Shown: positions 25,074 through 34,585, numbered from the stretch's first letter. The stretch is 64,000 nucleotides of DNA from an uncultured Prevotellaceae bacterium (GCA_900318255.1 ONJX01000025.1:1-64000), one strand, 5' to 3'. Notes: a model not told the origin generated them from the sequence alone. Made by a program: numbers and translations.

Positions 25074-27104
25074 ATGAATAAGGTGTTAAAATATAAATCA
25101 CTATTGATAGCATTCATGACGGCGTTGTGGTCGCTGACGGCGGTGGCGCAGCGTGAGCTTGTCACGGCTCAAAGCCCTGTATCGCCAGCAACTGCTAAGG
25201 CCAAGAAAGTGAAGGTAGAGCCTAGCTATGCTTGGTCGATCAGTGAGCCGCTGGGCTTGCAATACTCATCGACTATCGACACTCTGTTTCTCAACTATCA
25301 TAAGGCCTTTATCCCATCGCATCAGAGTTTGGCATGGGCTACGACGGGCAATTTTGGTGCTTCGGGTCAAAACCAAATCTTTTTTGAACGCAAGCCCACT
25401 AGCGAGTTTTTCTTTGCCGATGCCATCGAGAGCTGGCTTCCCAGCGTGGAGACACAGCGCTATTACAACACACGCATCCCCATGACGCTTATTTCCCATA
25501 GCACTGGTGGCAATAAATACAGCAACCAAGACCGCACGCAGTTCACATTCTCGGGTAATGTGGGTAAAAAGATTGAGATAGGTGCTGGCATCGACTATAT
25601 CTACTCAAAAGGCTCCTACAACTATCAGGCCGACAAGAACTTCCGTTGGAGCCTCTTTGGTAGCTACATGGGCGACCGCTATGAGATGCAAACCTTCTTT
25701 AACAGCTACAACTATCTGGGAAAAGAGAATGGTGGCATCACCGATGACCTCTACATTACCGACCCGGCCAAGGTGCAGGGCGGCGAGACTAAGGTTGACA
25801 ACAAGAGCATTCCCACCAATCTCACTGCCGCTCATAGCAAGCTTACAGGCACGGAGTTCTATCTAAATCAGAGCTACAAGGTGGGTCGTTACAAGTATCA
25901 ACGCGACTCGGTGACCGACACCATCATTGGCCGCACTTATATTCCTGTAACTCGATTTGTGTGGACTGCCGATTTCAAGACCACAAAGCACTTGTTCCTA
26001 AATAGTAGCACGGCCGAGGACAGGTCATATTTTGAGAATACATATCTCTCGCTAAGTGGAACCGACGAGACCACTCGCATGTGGCGGCTGCGCAACACCC
26101 TGGGCGTGGCACTGCTAGAGGGGTTTAATAAATATGCAAAATTCGGCTTTTCGGTCTATGCCACTCACGAGGTGCGCAACTATAAGCAGGTGGTTGATAG
26201 CGTGAGCGGTACTGAGCTTCCCGACGGGCTTGACGTGTTGCCAGTGTCGGTGCCAGGAAAGAAGACACAGCAGTTGATATGGGTGGGAGGTCAGCTCACC
26301 AAGCAGCGTGGCTCAATATTGACCTATGGCGCTACGGCGCAGTTTGGCGTGCTGGGCGACGTGGCTGGTGATATTGATGTGGAAGGACACGTGCGCACCC
26401 GCTTCAAGCTCTTTGGCGACACCGTCTCGCTAAAGGCCTACGGGTATTTCAAAAATTTGGAAGCACCCTACCTGCTCAAGCAGTTTATTTCCAATCATTT
26501 TGCTTGGGACAACAGCTTTTCTAAAACACAGCGCATCAGGGTGGGAGGCCGCCTCGACTTGCCGTGGATATACACCAGTGTGAATGTGGGCTATGAGACG
26601 TTGAACAATTACATCTATTTCAACTCAGAGGCATTGCCCGAGCAGAGCGCTACAGCAGTGCATGTGTTTAATGCCTCATTGAGTAATCATTTGGGATTTG
26701 GCATTTTCAACTGGGACAATGATGTCGTTTATCAAACATCATCTAGCGCCGCGGTGCTGCCGTTGCCCAAGTTTGCCATCTTCAGCAACATGTATCTCAA
26801 GTTCAAGGTGGCTAAAGTGCTCGATGTGCAGATAGGCGTTGATTGCAATTACTATACCAAGTATTACGCACCCAATTATAACCCGGCCACTATGGTCTTC
26901 TTTAATCAGAACGAGGTGGAATGTGGCAATTTCGCCTTTGCCGACGTGTATGCCAATTTCAAGCTCAAGAAGGCTCGCTTCTATGTGATGTATAGCCACG
27001 TCAACAAAGGCTTAGTGGGTGGTAACAACTACTTCTCGATGCCGCACTATCCCTTGAACCCCGGCCGTTTTCAGCTGGGAGTGTCGGTAGATTTTGTAAA
27101 CTAG
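25074..27104 (+). CDS. Putative porin (Porin_10-like outer-membrane protein)
   Basis: A 676-residue outer-membrane beta-barrel protein. Signal peptide about 1-25 (ending AVAQ), then a short soluble linker, then long alternation of aromatic and polar residues typical of barrel strands (for example FNKYAKFGFSVYATHE and ARFYVMYSHVNKG). It ends in a strand (LGVSVDFVN) of BAM-signal type. The arrangement, including an early PLGLQYSSTIDTLFLNYH segment, is that of the Bacteroidetes putative porin family. First gene of a tight trio with a solute-binding protein (8-bp gap) and an AGCS symporter (2-bp gap). Confidence 0.85.
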   Translation: MNKVLKYKSLLIAFMTALWSLTAVAQRELVTAQSPVSPATAKAKKVKVEPSYAWSISEPLGLQYSSTIDTLFLNYHKAFIPSHQSLAWATTGNFGASGQNQIFFERKPTSEFFFADAIESWLPSVETQRYYNTRIPMTLISHSTGGNKYSNQDRTQFTFSGNVGKKIEIGAGIDYIYSKGSYNYQADKNFRWSLFGSYMGDRYEMQTFFNSYNYLGKENGGITDDLYITDPAKVQGGETKVDNKSIPTNLTAAHSKLTGTEFYLNQSYKVGRYKYQRDSVTDTIIGRTYIPVTRFVWTADFKTTKHLFLNSSTAEDRSYFENTYLSLSGTDETTRMWRLRNTLGVALLEGFNKYAKFGFSVYATHEVRNYKQVVDSVSGTELPDGLDVLPVSVPGKKTQQLIWVGGQLTKQRGSILTYGATAQFGVLGDVAGDIDVEGHVRTRFKLFGDTVSLKAYGYFKNLEAPYLLKQFISNHFAWDNSFSKTQRIRVGGRLDLPWIYTSVNVGYETLNNYIYFNSEALPEQSATAVHVFNASLSNHLGFGIFNWDNDVVYQTSSSAAVLPLPKFAIFSNMYLKFKVAKVLDVQIGVDCNYYTKYYAPNYNPATMVFFNQNEVECGNFAFADVYANFKLKKARFYVMYSHVNKGLVGGNNYFSMPHYPLNPGRFQLGVSVDFVN

Positions 27105-27112
27105 CACTTGTT

Positions 27113-27970
27113 ATGCAAAAAAAAGTTGATTTAATGCTCAAGAAGATTTCGAAGATAAAAAAGTGGCAGCTCGCCCTTTATGCTGTGTTGCTCGTGGTGG
27201 TTCTTGGACTGATGTTTTCGCTCAAGAATTGCAGCAAAGGGCACACAGTGGTCACTGCCAACAACCGTGTTGACCAGGCAAGCAGCGGCGACACCATTGA
27301 CGTGGCCATTGAGTACTCGCCATTGTCTTATTATACCTATGGTGACACTACCGGTGGTTTCTATTATGAGTTGATAAACTTGATGTCGAGCACTAGCGGC
27401 CTTAAAATAAAGTTTCATCCTATTGTGAGCTTGAATATTGCTCTTGAGGGCTTGAATGATGGCGTTTATGACTTTCTTGCTGCCCAGTTCCCCGTGACAA
27501 GGGAGAGCCGAGAGAATTATCTTTTCTCGGAGGCTATTTATCTCGACAAGCAGGTGCTTGTGCAGCGCAACACTGGCGGTATTGCCATTGAGTCGCAGCT
27601 CGACTTGGCTGGCGACACGTTGACCATCGTCAAGGGCTCTCCCATGCGTGAGCGCATCATGAGCCTCTCGCGAGAGATTGGGGACACCATTTATGTCGTC
27701 TCCGATCCCGATTATGGCCCGGAGCAACTGTTTATGATGGTGGCGAGTGGCGATATCAAGTATGCAGTAATCAACGAGACAATAGCCCGCAAGATGGCGG
27801 CTTCTCATCCCAATGTTGATATCTCGCAGGCCATCAGTTTCTCTCAATTTCAGTCATTCATTGTCAAGAAAGACAACACAGAGATGAAACAGAAACTCGA
27901 TGAGGGCATCAAGGCGGTAAAGAAACTTCCGCAGTATGGAGAGTTGATAAAGAAGTATTTTTATCAATAA
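27113..27970 (+). CDS. Membrane-anchored family-3 solute-binding protein
   Basis: A 285-residue protein with an N-terminal membrane anchor (about 18-38) and a periplasmic type-II binding fold from about 65 to 285, similar to amino-acid-binding SBP_bac_3 proteins and to the non-catalytic half of MltF. Characteristic segments are IEYSPLSYYTYGDTTGGFYY near the start and GLNDGVYDFLAAQFPVT, where bound ligand is contacted. No transglycosylase domain follows, so it is not a complete MltF. Its place between a porin and a sodium/amino-acid symporter suggests ligand sensing or capture for amino-acid uptake; this is inference. Confidence 0.8.
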   Translation: MQKKVDLMLKKISKIKKWQLALYAVLLVVVLGLMFSLKNCSKGHTVVTANNRVDQASSGDTIDVAIEYSPLSYYTYGDTTGGFYYELINLMSSTSGLKIKFHPIVSLNIALEGLNDGVYDFLAAQFPVTRESRENYLFSEAIYLDKQVLVQRNTGGIAIESQLDLAGDTLTIVKGSPMRERIMSLSREIGDTIYVVSDPDYGPEQLFMMVASGDIKYAVINETIARKMAASHPNVDISQAISFSQFQSFIVKKDNTEMKQKLDEGIKAVKKLPQYGELIKKYFYQ

Positions 27971-27972
27971 AA

Positions 27973-29421
27973 ATGACTTTTGTCATGATTGACCAGATAA
28001 CCGATTTCTTGTCTAAAGAAGGTTGGCTTAACACTCACCTTGAGCTGGTGAACGACTTTTTGTGGGGGTGGCATAGTCTGGTTTTTGTGCTGGTGCTATG
28101 TGGCATATACTTCACTTTCCGCACTAAGTTTGTGCAGTTCAGGATGTTTCCTGAAATGTGCCGATTGCTGGTAGAGTCGTCGCCACGTGGCAAAGAGAAA
28201 CATCATGTGTCGTCGTTTCAGGCTTTTGCTCTCTCGGTAGCGACACGTGTGGGTACTGGCAACTTGGCAGGTGTGGCAGGAGCTATAGCCATTGGCGGTC
28301 CTGGCGCAGTGTTCTGGATGTGGTTGATAGCCTTGATAGGCTCGGCCACAGCTTTTGTGGAGTCAACACTGGCTCAGCTTTTTAAACGTCGCTCCAGGGA
28401 TTCATTCATTGGCGGTCCAGCTTATTATATCTTGCATGGCCTTCATAGCCGCTGGATGGCGGCGCTTTTCGCTCTTCTGTTGATACTCACCTTCGGTTTG
28501 TCTTACAATTCCATTCAGAGCAATACCATAGCTGGGGCGATGCGCACGGCTTTTAATTTAGATCCTGTTGTCTCAGGGGTTGTGCTCAGTGTCATGGCGA
28601 TGATAATTGTCTTTGGTGGCATTAGGCGCATTGTTAAGTTCAGCAGTGTGATAGTTCCTGTGATGGCAATAGGGTATCTTGTCCTGGCGATTGTTGTGCT
28701 GTCGTTGAGCTATGAGCATATTCCCGATATGATAGCATTAATCTTTAAAAGCGCTTTTGGTATAGGACCTGCAGCAGGTGGCTTGGTGGGAGCAGCAATG
28801 ACCAGTGGCATCAAGCGTGGACTATTCAGCAACGAGGCTGGTGAGGGCTCGGCTCCACATGCTGCTGCTACGGCTTTGGTGAGCCACCCGGTGAAGCAGG
28901 GGTTAATACAGGCCTTGGGTGTGTTTACCGACACTCTGCTGGTGTGCTCATGCACCGCATTCATTGTTCTGATAAGCGGGCTTTATGGCAGTGGTGCCGA
29001 TGGCATAGCATTGACACAAAAATCGCTTGAGTCGCAGATTGGCTCGGCAGGGCAAATCTTTGTTGCTGTGGCAATCTTCTTTTTCGCGTTCAGCAGCATC
29101 ATTGGCAATTACTATTATGGAGAGGCCAACATTATGTTCCTCACCCGCAAGAGATGGATGTTGCAAGTGTTCAGATTTCTTTCAGCAGGAGTGATGGTAA
29201 TGGTTGGGGCACTTGCTAGTCTTGATGTGGTGTGGAGTATGGGCGAGGTGTTTATGGCAATTCTCACACTTTGCAATCTGGTGGCGATAGTGATGCTTGG
29301 CAAATATGCTTTCAAGCTGCTTGCCGACTACCGCGCCCAGAAAAAAAGTGGTATAAAGAGTCCCACATTCAAGAAATCCTTGTTTCCAAAGTTGAAGGAT
29401 GACATTGACGCATGGGAGTGA
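27973..29421 (+). CDS. Alanine/glycine:cation symporter (AGCS family)
   Basis: A 482-residue inner-membrane transporter with about ten to eleven hydrophobic helices. The AGCS signatures are visible: a GTGNLAGVAGAIAIGGPGAVFWMW motif region near residue 95-118, GGPAYYI near 145 and LFSNEAGEGSAPHAAA near 285-300. The family couples sodium (or proton) entry to uptake of alanine or glycine. The 17-residue hydrophilic N-terminus and charged C-terminus are normal. Translation is probably coupled to the solute-binding gene 2 bp upstream. An MTFVM start is used; an alternative Met is at codon 5. Confidence 0.93.
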   Translation: MTFVMIDQITDFLSKEGWLNTHLELVNDFLWGWHSLVFVLVLCGIYFTFRTKFVQFRMFPEMCRLLVESSPRGKEKHHVSSFQAFALSVATRVGTGNLAGVAGAIAIGGPGAVFWMWLIALIGSATAFVESTLAQLFKRRSRDSFIGGPAYYILHGLHSRWMAALFALLLILTFGLSYNSIQSNTIAGAMRTAFNLDPVVSGVVLSVMAMIIVFGGIRRIVKFSSVIVPVMAIGYLVLAIVVLSLSYEHIPDMIALIFKSAFGIGPAAGGLVGAAMTSGIKRGLFSNEAGEGSAPHAAATALVSHPVKQGLIQALGVFTDTLLVCSCTAFIVLISGLYGSGADGIALTQKSLESQIGSAGQIFVAVAIFFFAFSSIIGNYYYGEANIMFLTRKRWMLQVFRFLSAGVMVMVGALASLDVVWSMGEVFMAILTLCNLVAIVMLGKYAFKLLADYRAQKKSGIKSPTFKKSLFPKLKDDIDAWE

Positions 29422-29539
29422 TTCTACATAAATGGTTTATTGCTCACGTGCTCGCTAGTTGTTCGTTTTGAAGTTTTTCACATATTTACTTGAGATAGTT
29501 TATTATAATTGATATTATTGTGTAATAATTGTTAAGACT

Positions 29540-30631
29540 ATGAAAGTTAGAGAGATAACTGGCGCTATAGAAGCCTTTGCTCCGTTATACCTGCAAGAGA
29601 GTTGGGACAATGCCGGCATGCAGGTGGGTGACCTTGACAGCGAGATCACGGGTGTGCTCTTGTGCACTGATGTGCGTGAAGAGGTTGTTGACGAGGCTAT
29701 AGAGCGAGGTGCTAATGTGATAATATCGCACCACCCACTGCTGTTTCGAGGATTGAAGAAGATTGTGGGACGAAGCTATCAGGAAAGAATTGTGGCTAAG
29801 GCTATAAAACATGACATTACCATATATTGTGCCCACACCAACATGGACTGCGCCATGGGTGGAGTAAATTTCAAAATGGCCGAAAAATTAGGGCTAAGAA
29901 ACGTGCAAGTGTTGGCTCAACAGCAAGGCACTCAGCGCAAGATAGTGGTGTTTGTGCCCACCGAGGCTGTCGCAAGGGTCGAGAAGGCGATGTGCGATGC
30001 CGGTGCCGGGCGATTGGGCAACTACGATGATTGTAGTTATAGCATGATGGGCGAAGGGCACTACCGGCCACTAGATGGCGCAGAACCCTGGGAAGGTAAG
30101 GTGGGTGAACTTCACAGAGAACCTGAGGTGCGCCTTGAGGTTCTGGTCAACAAGGCATTGTGTGGTAGGGTGGTGGCAGCGATGATTAAAGCGCACCCCT
30201 ACGAAGAGCCTGCCTTTGACATCATCGCTCTTGAAAATGGCGACAAATATGCTGGCTTGGGCGTTATAGGCGATGTGGAGACGCAAGATGCAAGAGGTTT
30301 TCTTGAGAAGGTGAAAGCGGTGTTTGAGGTTAGTAGTGTGCGCTATAGCGGCAATCTCAATCGCCAGGTGAGTCGCATTGCGATGTGTGGTGGCGCCGGT
30401 GCCGAGTTTGCCGGCCTGGCAATGTCACAGGGTGCCGATGTGTATATCACCGGCGACATGAAATATCATGAGTTTCAAGGCAATGAAGAGCGCATAATTC
30501 TTGCCGATATAGGCCATTATGAGAGCGAACATTACACAAAAGAGATATTTTATGATATTATTACGAAAAAAAATCCTAACTTTGCAGTCGATTTCGCAGT
30601 GAGCGAGCAAAATCAGGTAAAATATTTATAA
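29540..30631 (+). CDS. Nif3-like dinuclear metal centre protein
   Basis: A 363-residue member of the Nif3/YbgI/DUF34 family. The metal-binding histidines and acids are present: ISHHPLLFRG near residue 62, YCAHTNMDCA near 97, and DIGHYESEHY near 333. Between them (about 125-235) is a PII/CutA-like insertion domain with HPYEEPAFD, as in the long YqfO-type members. CGGAGAEF and DMKYHEFQG belong to the second half of the active site. The exact reaction is unsettled (a GTP cyclohydrolase-like or nucleotide-metabolism role has been suggested for the family). Followed after 17 bp by cdsZ. Confidence 0.95.
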   Translation: MKVREITGAIEAFAPLYLQESWDNAGMQVGDLDSEITGVLLCTDVREEVVDEAIERGANVIISHHPLLFRGLKKIVGRSYQERIVAKAIKHDITIYCAHTNMDCAMGGVNFKMAEKLGLRNVQVLAQQQGTQRKIVVFVPTEAVARVEKAMCDAGAGRLGNYDDCSYSMMGEGHYRPLDGAEPWEGKVGELHREPEVRLEVLVNKALCGRVVAAMIKAHPYEEPAFDIIALENGDKYAGLGVIGDVETQDARGFLEKVKAVFEVSSVRYSGNLNRQVSRIAMCGGAGAEFAGLAMSQGADVYITGDMKYHEFQGNEERIILADIGHYESEHYTKEIFYDIITKKNPNFAVDFAVSEQNQVKYL

Positions 30632-30648
30632 CACATCACATATCAATT

Positions 30649-31428
30649 ATGGCAAAACAAGAAAAAGAACTAACAGTAGAGGAGCGCCTGAAGCTGCTTT
30701 ATGACTTGCAGAAGACGTTGTCGGAAGTTGACCGTTTCAAGACCGAACGTGGCGAGCTGCCACTAGAGGTGCAGGACCTGGAAGATGAGATTGAGGGCAT
30801 GCAAACTAAAATCGGTAATTTTAACGACGAGATTGAGCAACTCAACACCTTGATTGCTAATCAAAAGGACACCATTGCCAAGGCTAGTGATCTCATTGCA
30901 AAATATGAGAAAGACCAGGACAATGTGCGCAACAACCGCGAGTATGATTACTTGACCAAAGAGATCGAGTTCCAGCAGCTTACCGTGCAGTCGGCCGAGA
31001 AGAAAATCGATGAGGCATCTCACAAAGTTGATGCGATAAAGGCCCAAATACAGGCTTATAAGGAGCACCTCGCTGAGAATGAGCAGGTTCTCACTGAGAA
31101 GAAAGGTGAGCTTGACACTATCATTGCCGAGACCAAGCAAGAAGAGGAAAAGCAGCGTGAGAAAGCTAAGAAGCTCGAGAACAAGATTAACAATGCCGAC
31201 CCTCGTCTTCTCAATGCTTTCAAGCGCATTCGCAAGAATGCTCGCAACGGTCTGGGTGTGGTTTATGTTCAGCGCAATGCCTGTGGTGGCTGCTTCAACC
31301 GTATCCCTGCCCAGCGCCAGATGGAGATTAAGATGAAAAAGAAAGTAATCGTGTGTGAGTATTGCGGTCGCGTGCTCATCGACCCATCAATCGCTGGCGT
31401 CTCTGACATCGAGGCTCAGAACGCTTGA
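30649..31428 (+). CDS. cdsZ: C4-type zinc-ribbon coiled-coil protein (CdsZ-like)
   Basis: A 259-residue protein. About residues 5-185 form a long antiparallel coiled coil rich in Glu, Lys and Gln; the C-terminal part is a zinc ribbon of four cysteines (C-G-G-C near 208 and C-E-Y-C near 237). It is the zf-RING_7/CdsZ family, whose linkage with nif3 is conserved across many phyla, as here. A nucleic-acid or nucleotide-related role is usually assumed. A terminator follows. Confidence 0.9.
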   Translation: MAKQEKELTVEERLKLLYDLQKTLSEVDRFKTERGELPLEVQDLEDEIEGMQTKIGNFNDEIEQLNTLIANQKDTIAKASDLIAKYEKDQDNVRNNREYDYLTKEIEFQQLTVQSAEKKIDEASHKVDAIKAQIQAYKEHLAENEQVLTEKKGELDTIIAETKQEEEKQREKAKKLENKINNADPRLLNAFKRIRKNARNGLGVVYVQRNACGGCFNRIPAQRQMEIKMKKKVIVCEYCGRVLIDPSIAGVSDIEAQNA

Positions 31429-31446
31429 TGTGACAGTGTAAAATAA

Positions 31447-31487
31447 TAAAGGTGCTAAAGAGATTTTGCTTTAGCACCTTTATTGTA
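31447..31487. terminator. Bidirectional terminator
   Basis: Fourteen-bp arms (AAAGGTGCTAAAG-type, 31447-31460 with 31469-31482), followed by TTATTGTATTG on the plus strand and by TTTATTATTTTAC on the minus strand. It separates the convergent cdsZ and nucleoside phosphorylase genes. Confidence 0.85.
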
Positions 31488-31511
31488 TTGTTGAGGTAAA
31501 GGGATGTGCCG

Positions 31512-32393
31512 TTAGGCCATAAGTCGCTCGATGACGGTTTTAACGAGGTCGTTGACAGCCGTCTTGTAGTTGGGGTTGGCAACTGTTGCCACTCGGTTAG
31601 CAATGATGGAGCAGATGGTGATGGCGTGGTGCCCCATGAGCTTGGCGAGGCCTTGCAGCGCGGCACCCTCCATCTCGTAATTAGTGATGTGGCCACCGTC
31701 ATACTCAAATGCCTCGATGCGCTTGTTGAGTTCGGGCTCTGCCAGTGGCAGGCGCACCTCACGTCCCTGTGGTCCATAGAACCCCACGGCCGAGATGGTG
31801 TAGCCTCGCACCATGTCGTCGCGGCCTATCTTCTCCACAAGCATTGGGTCGGCCTCCACGATATAAGGCTTGCAGAACAGTGGGTTCCACTTGACAAACT
31901 CGCAGAACTGGCGTTCAAACTCGAGGTCGCACACCTCGTTGCGGCCAGCGTAGTAGTTCACCACGCCGTCAAAGCCTAATGCCTTGGCGGCTATCACTGG
32001 GGTGCCCACTGGCACATAGGGCTGGAGGCCACCGCTGGTGCCAATGCGCACGATGTTGAGGGTGCGATGCTCGTCGCGCACGGTGCGTGTGGCGAAATCC
32101 ACGTTGGCCAGCGCGTCGAGCTCAGTGATGACGATGTCGATGTTGTCGCCGCCAATGCCGTGCGAGAGCGCCATGATGGGCTTGCCATTGTAGGTGCCGC
32201 CTATGGTGTGGAACTCACGGCTCGACACCTCGAAGTCCTTAGTGTCGAAATAGGACGCAATCATGTTCACCCTGCCAGGGTCGCCGCATATAATGATATT
32301 GTCGGCAAGCTGCTCGGGTTTGAGATGGATGTGGAAAATGGAGCCATCATCATTGATGATCATCTCTGAGTCGGGAATGTATTTTTTCTTCAT
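31512..32393 (-). CDS. udp: Nucleoside (uridine-type) phosphorylase
   Basis: A 293-residue PNP/UDP family enzyme that splits a nucleoside with phosphate to base and ribose 1-phosphate. The phosphate-binding GDPGRV is near residue 38, RIGTSGGLQP near 117 and the base/ribose-contacting NYEMEGAAL near 238. These fit uridine phosphorylase; purine specificity cannot be ruled out by eye. Usual length is about 250-290. Single gene, with a TAACTTTG -7 box at 32441-32448 and a shared terminator. Confidence 0.9.
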   Translation of the reverse strand: MKKKYIPDSEMIINDDGSIFHIHLKPEQLADNIIICGDPGRVNMIASYFDTKDFEVSSREFHTIGGTYNGKPIMALSHGIGGDNIDIVITELDALANVDFATRTVRDEHRTLNIVRIGTSGGLQPYVPVGTPVIAAKALGFDGVVNYYAGRNEVCDLEFERQFCEFVKWNPLFCKPYIVEADPMLVEKIGRDDMVRGYTISAVGFYGPQGREVRLPLAEPELNKRIEAFEYDGGHITNYEMEGAALQGLAKLMGHHAITICSIIANRVATVANPNYKTAVNDLVKTVIERLMA

Positions 32394-32440
32394 AATAGTT
32401 GAGAGGGTTTAATAATCTTGTACATTAATGAAATAAAAAG

Positions 32441-32448
32441 CAAAGTTA
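32441..32448 (-). promoter_or_regulatory. -7 box of the nucleoside phosphorylase gene
   Basis: Minus strand TAACTTTG (TAnnTTTG), 47 bp before the start codon. Confidence 0.5.
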
Positions 32449-32574
32449 AGCATTATATTTTAAACTGGCGCCATCAAAACGCTTTTTTTTGGAAAAAAGT
32501 GCAAGAACTCCCATTTTCTTGTAAAAATACTGAAAAAAACAGTGAATTATAGGTGTGGATTGTTGGCAAAATAT

Positions 32575-32582
32575 TATCTTTG
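32575..32582 (+). promoter_or_regulatory. -7 box of the BamE-like lipoprotein gene
   Basis: TATCTTTG, 12 bp before the ATG, implying a very short leader. Confidence 0.5.
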
Positions 32583-32594
32583 TAGTCGTGAAAA

Positions 32595-33539
32595 ATGCAG
32601 ACTTTGAAAAGTAAAATAATATCGTCATTGTTGCTCACGGGCATGATGTTTCTCCTGGCAGGCTGTTTCACTGGTGTGGAGGGGACTAAGAAAATTACCG
32701 AGAGAGATGTGCAACGCGCCATTGAGCAGATGGATAATAATGGCAGGGAGTCGTCGTTGAAAGTTGTTGATGATTCTCTTTTAGCTTGGCATGAAGGTAA
32801 GGGATTCTGGTGTGTTGATAATCAGGCAAGGCTCATCTTTAGGCCATCGGCTAGTTATGACATTGACACACTGGAGCTTGAGGGTAAGAAACTCTACTAT
32901 TTGGGTTATGGCACTCATCGACAGCTCGACAACAGTGAGGAGGTAGATATATACTTTGATCTTGATGGTCAGCGTCTTGTGTATCCCACAGGGAAAATAC
33001 TGGCAGAGGTAAATCGCAGCTCTTTTGCTATCCCCTTTTTGGTTGCCGACGATATGGTTGAAGGGGTGAGGTCCCAGTTGCTTGGCAAGACGGTATATAT
33101 CAAAACTCCATTGTGGCATAGTGTTAATGATGGCGATCAGATTAGTGGCCGTCGTTTTATCCCTGTTGTGATTACGGCAGTGAAGCCTGGCGACAAGGTT
33201 CATCCTCTCAGAGTGGAGTTTCGTCCTGCCAGCGGTGGTGAGGAGGCCTTCGTGTGGATGAAGGTGCCTGGTGCCGACGGCGTGGGACGCGACTTTGATG
33301 CGCTGTTCTCGATGACCGATGTGCGCAAGCAGTATCCAGATATCTCGCCTGCCACTTGGAGTAATATTGTTAATTGCAAGGTTACCCAGGGCATGACAAA
33401 GCAGGAGTGTCGCTTGGCAATGGGAAATCCTGTGAACGTGCGTCAACTGCCCGACCAGTCGGGGCTGCGAGAATATTGGTACTACGACGGTGGGCGATAT
33501 CTATTTTTTGTTGATGGACTATTGAAAGAATTCAGATGA
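32595..33539 (+). CDS. Lipoprotein with C-terminal BamE/SmpA-like domain
   Basis: A 314-residue predicted lipoprotein: signal peptide about 1-23 with LLAGC, lipobox Cys24. Residues about 40-235 form an unrecognised mixed domain. The last 70 residues carry the SmpA/BamE-type pattern: TQGMTKQECRLAMGNPVNV (start of the helix-helix motif), then EYWYYDGG and YLFFVDGLL strands. In BamE this fold helps outer-membrane protein assembly, but it also occurs as a general module. The stop overlaps the next start by 4 bp, so it is coupled with the MBL hydrolase. Confidence 0.75.
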   Translation: MQTLKSKIISSLLLTGMMFLLAGCFTGVEGTKKITERDVQRAIEQMDNNGRESSLKVVDDSLLAWHEGKGFWCVDNQARLIFRPSASYDIDTLELEGKKLYYLGYGTHRQLDNSEEVDIYFDLDGQRLVYPTGKILAEVNRSSFAIPFLVADDMVEGVRSQLLGKTVYIKTPLWHSVNDGDQISGRRFIPVVITAVKPGDKVHPLRVEFRPASGGEEAFVWMKVPGADGVGRDFDALFSMTDVRKQYPDISPATWSNIVNCKVTQGMTKQECRLAMGNPVNVRQLPDQSGLREYWYYDGGRYLFFVDGLLKEFR

Positions 33540-34303
33540 TGGAAGACGATCGACTCACGTTAACAATACTTGGCAGCGGCACCAGCACTGGTGTGCCACA
33601 GATAGGGTGCCAGTGCGAGGTGTGTCGTTCTGGCGACCCTCGTGACAAGCGTCTGCGGCAGTCGGCACTGGTTGAGTGGCGCGGCAAGCGCATCTTGATA
33701 GACTGTGGACCCGACTTTCGTCAGCAAATTCTCGGCACTGGCGACGCTCACCTCGATGCGCTGCTCATTACTCACATCCACTACGACCACATAGGCGGTC
33801 TTGAGGAGCTGCGTGGTTTCAGCAACTTCCCTATCTATGCTCGCCATGATGTGATAGCTGCTTTGCACCGCCGCCTTGCCTATTGCTTTGCAGAGCACCC
33901 CTATCCTGGCGTGCCACATTACGAACTGGTGGAAATTAACGATAACGATGCTTTTGAGTGTGCCGGCATCACTGTAGAGCCCATTCCTGTGCTGCATTAC
34001 AAGTTGCCTATTCTGGGTTTCAAGATTGGTGGCATGGCCTATATCACCGATTGCAAGACCATCGACCGTGAGCTCATAGAGCGGTTGCGTGGAGTGCCGC
34101 TGCTGGTGCTCAATGCGTTGCGCTTTGAGGAGCATCTTTCACACCTCTCGCTCTCACAGGCCTTGGAGATCATAGAGCAGATAAAACCGGGTCGTGCATT
34201 GCTCATCCACATGAGTCATGGCATTGGTCTCCATGCCGAGACATCAAAACTCCTGCCACAAGGCGTGGAACTCGCATTTGATGGCATGAAAATAGTTGTT
34301 TAG
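33536..34303 (+). CDS. MBL-fold metallohydrolase (PhnP-like)
   Basis: A 255-residue metallo-beta-lactamase-fold phosphodiesterase. Seen: GSGTSTGVPQIGC followed by a C-x-C-x2-C cluster (residues about 22-30), as in PhnP-type enzymes with an extra structural zinc; the metal-binding THIHYDHIGG near 81; and late His/Asp residues (HYKLPILGFK, ITDCK, LIHMSHG). Such proteins hydrolyse cyclic phosphate diesters (PhnP) or related substrates; the actual substrate is unknown. Overlaps the upstream lipoprotein gene by 4 bp. A long satellite array begins right after its stop. Confidence 0.9.
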   Translation: MMEDDRLTLTILGSGTSTGVPQIGCQCEVCRSGDPRDKRLRQSALVEWRGKRILIDCGPDFRQQILGTGDAHLDALLITHIHYDHIGGLEELRGFSNFPIYARHDVIAALHRRLAYCFAEHPYPGVPHYELVEINDNDAFECAGITVEPIPVLHYKLPILGFKIGGMAYITDCKTIDRELIERLRGVPLLVLNALRFEEHLSHLSLSQALEIIEQIKPGRALLIHMSHGIGLHAETSKLLPQGVELAFDGMKIVV

Positions 34304-34304
34304 C

Positions 34305-34564
34305 TGACAAGAGGTCAAGAGGACAAGAAGACAAGAGGACAAGAAGACAAGAGGACAAGAAGACAAGATGACAAGAAGACAAGAGGACAAGAAGACAAGA
34401 TGACAAGAGGTCAAGAGGACAAGAAGACAAGAGGACAAGAAGACAAGAGGACAAGAGACGAGAGGACAAGAAGACAAGAGGACGAGAGACAAGAGACAAG
34501 AGGACGAGAGACAAGAGGACGAGAGACGAGAGGACAAGAAGACAAGAAGACAAGAGGACGAGGC
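34305..34564. repeat. 9-bp satellite array (GACAAGARG)
   Basis: About 28 units of GACAAGAAG/GACAAGAGG with scattered variants (GACGAGAGG, GACAAGATG, 6-bp truncated units). A second, longer array with the same units is at 51653-52014. Because the period is a multiple of three, both strands carry long open frames (Ser/Leu/Val/Cys-rich on the minus strand) that I regard as spurious. The remainder of the gap (34565-34651) holds a reverse copy of the 49-bp repeat unit. Confidence 0.95.
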
Positions 34565-34585
34565 AATAATAGCCGTCAAACTTCA

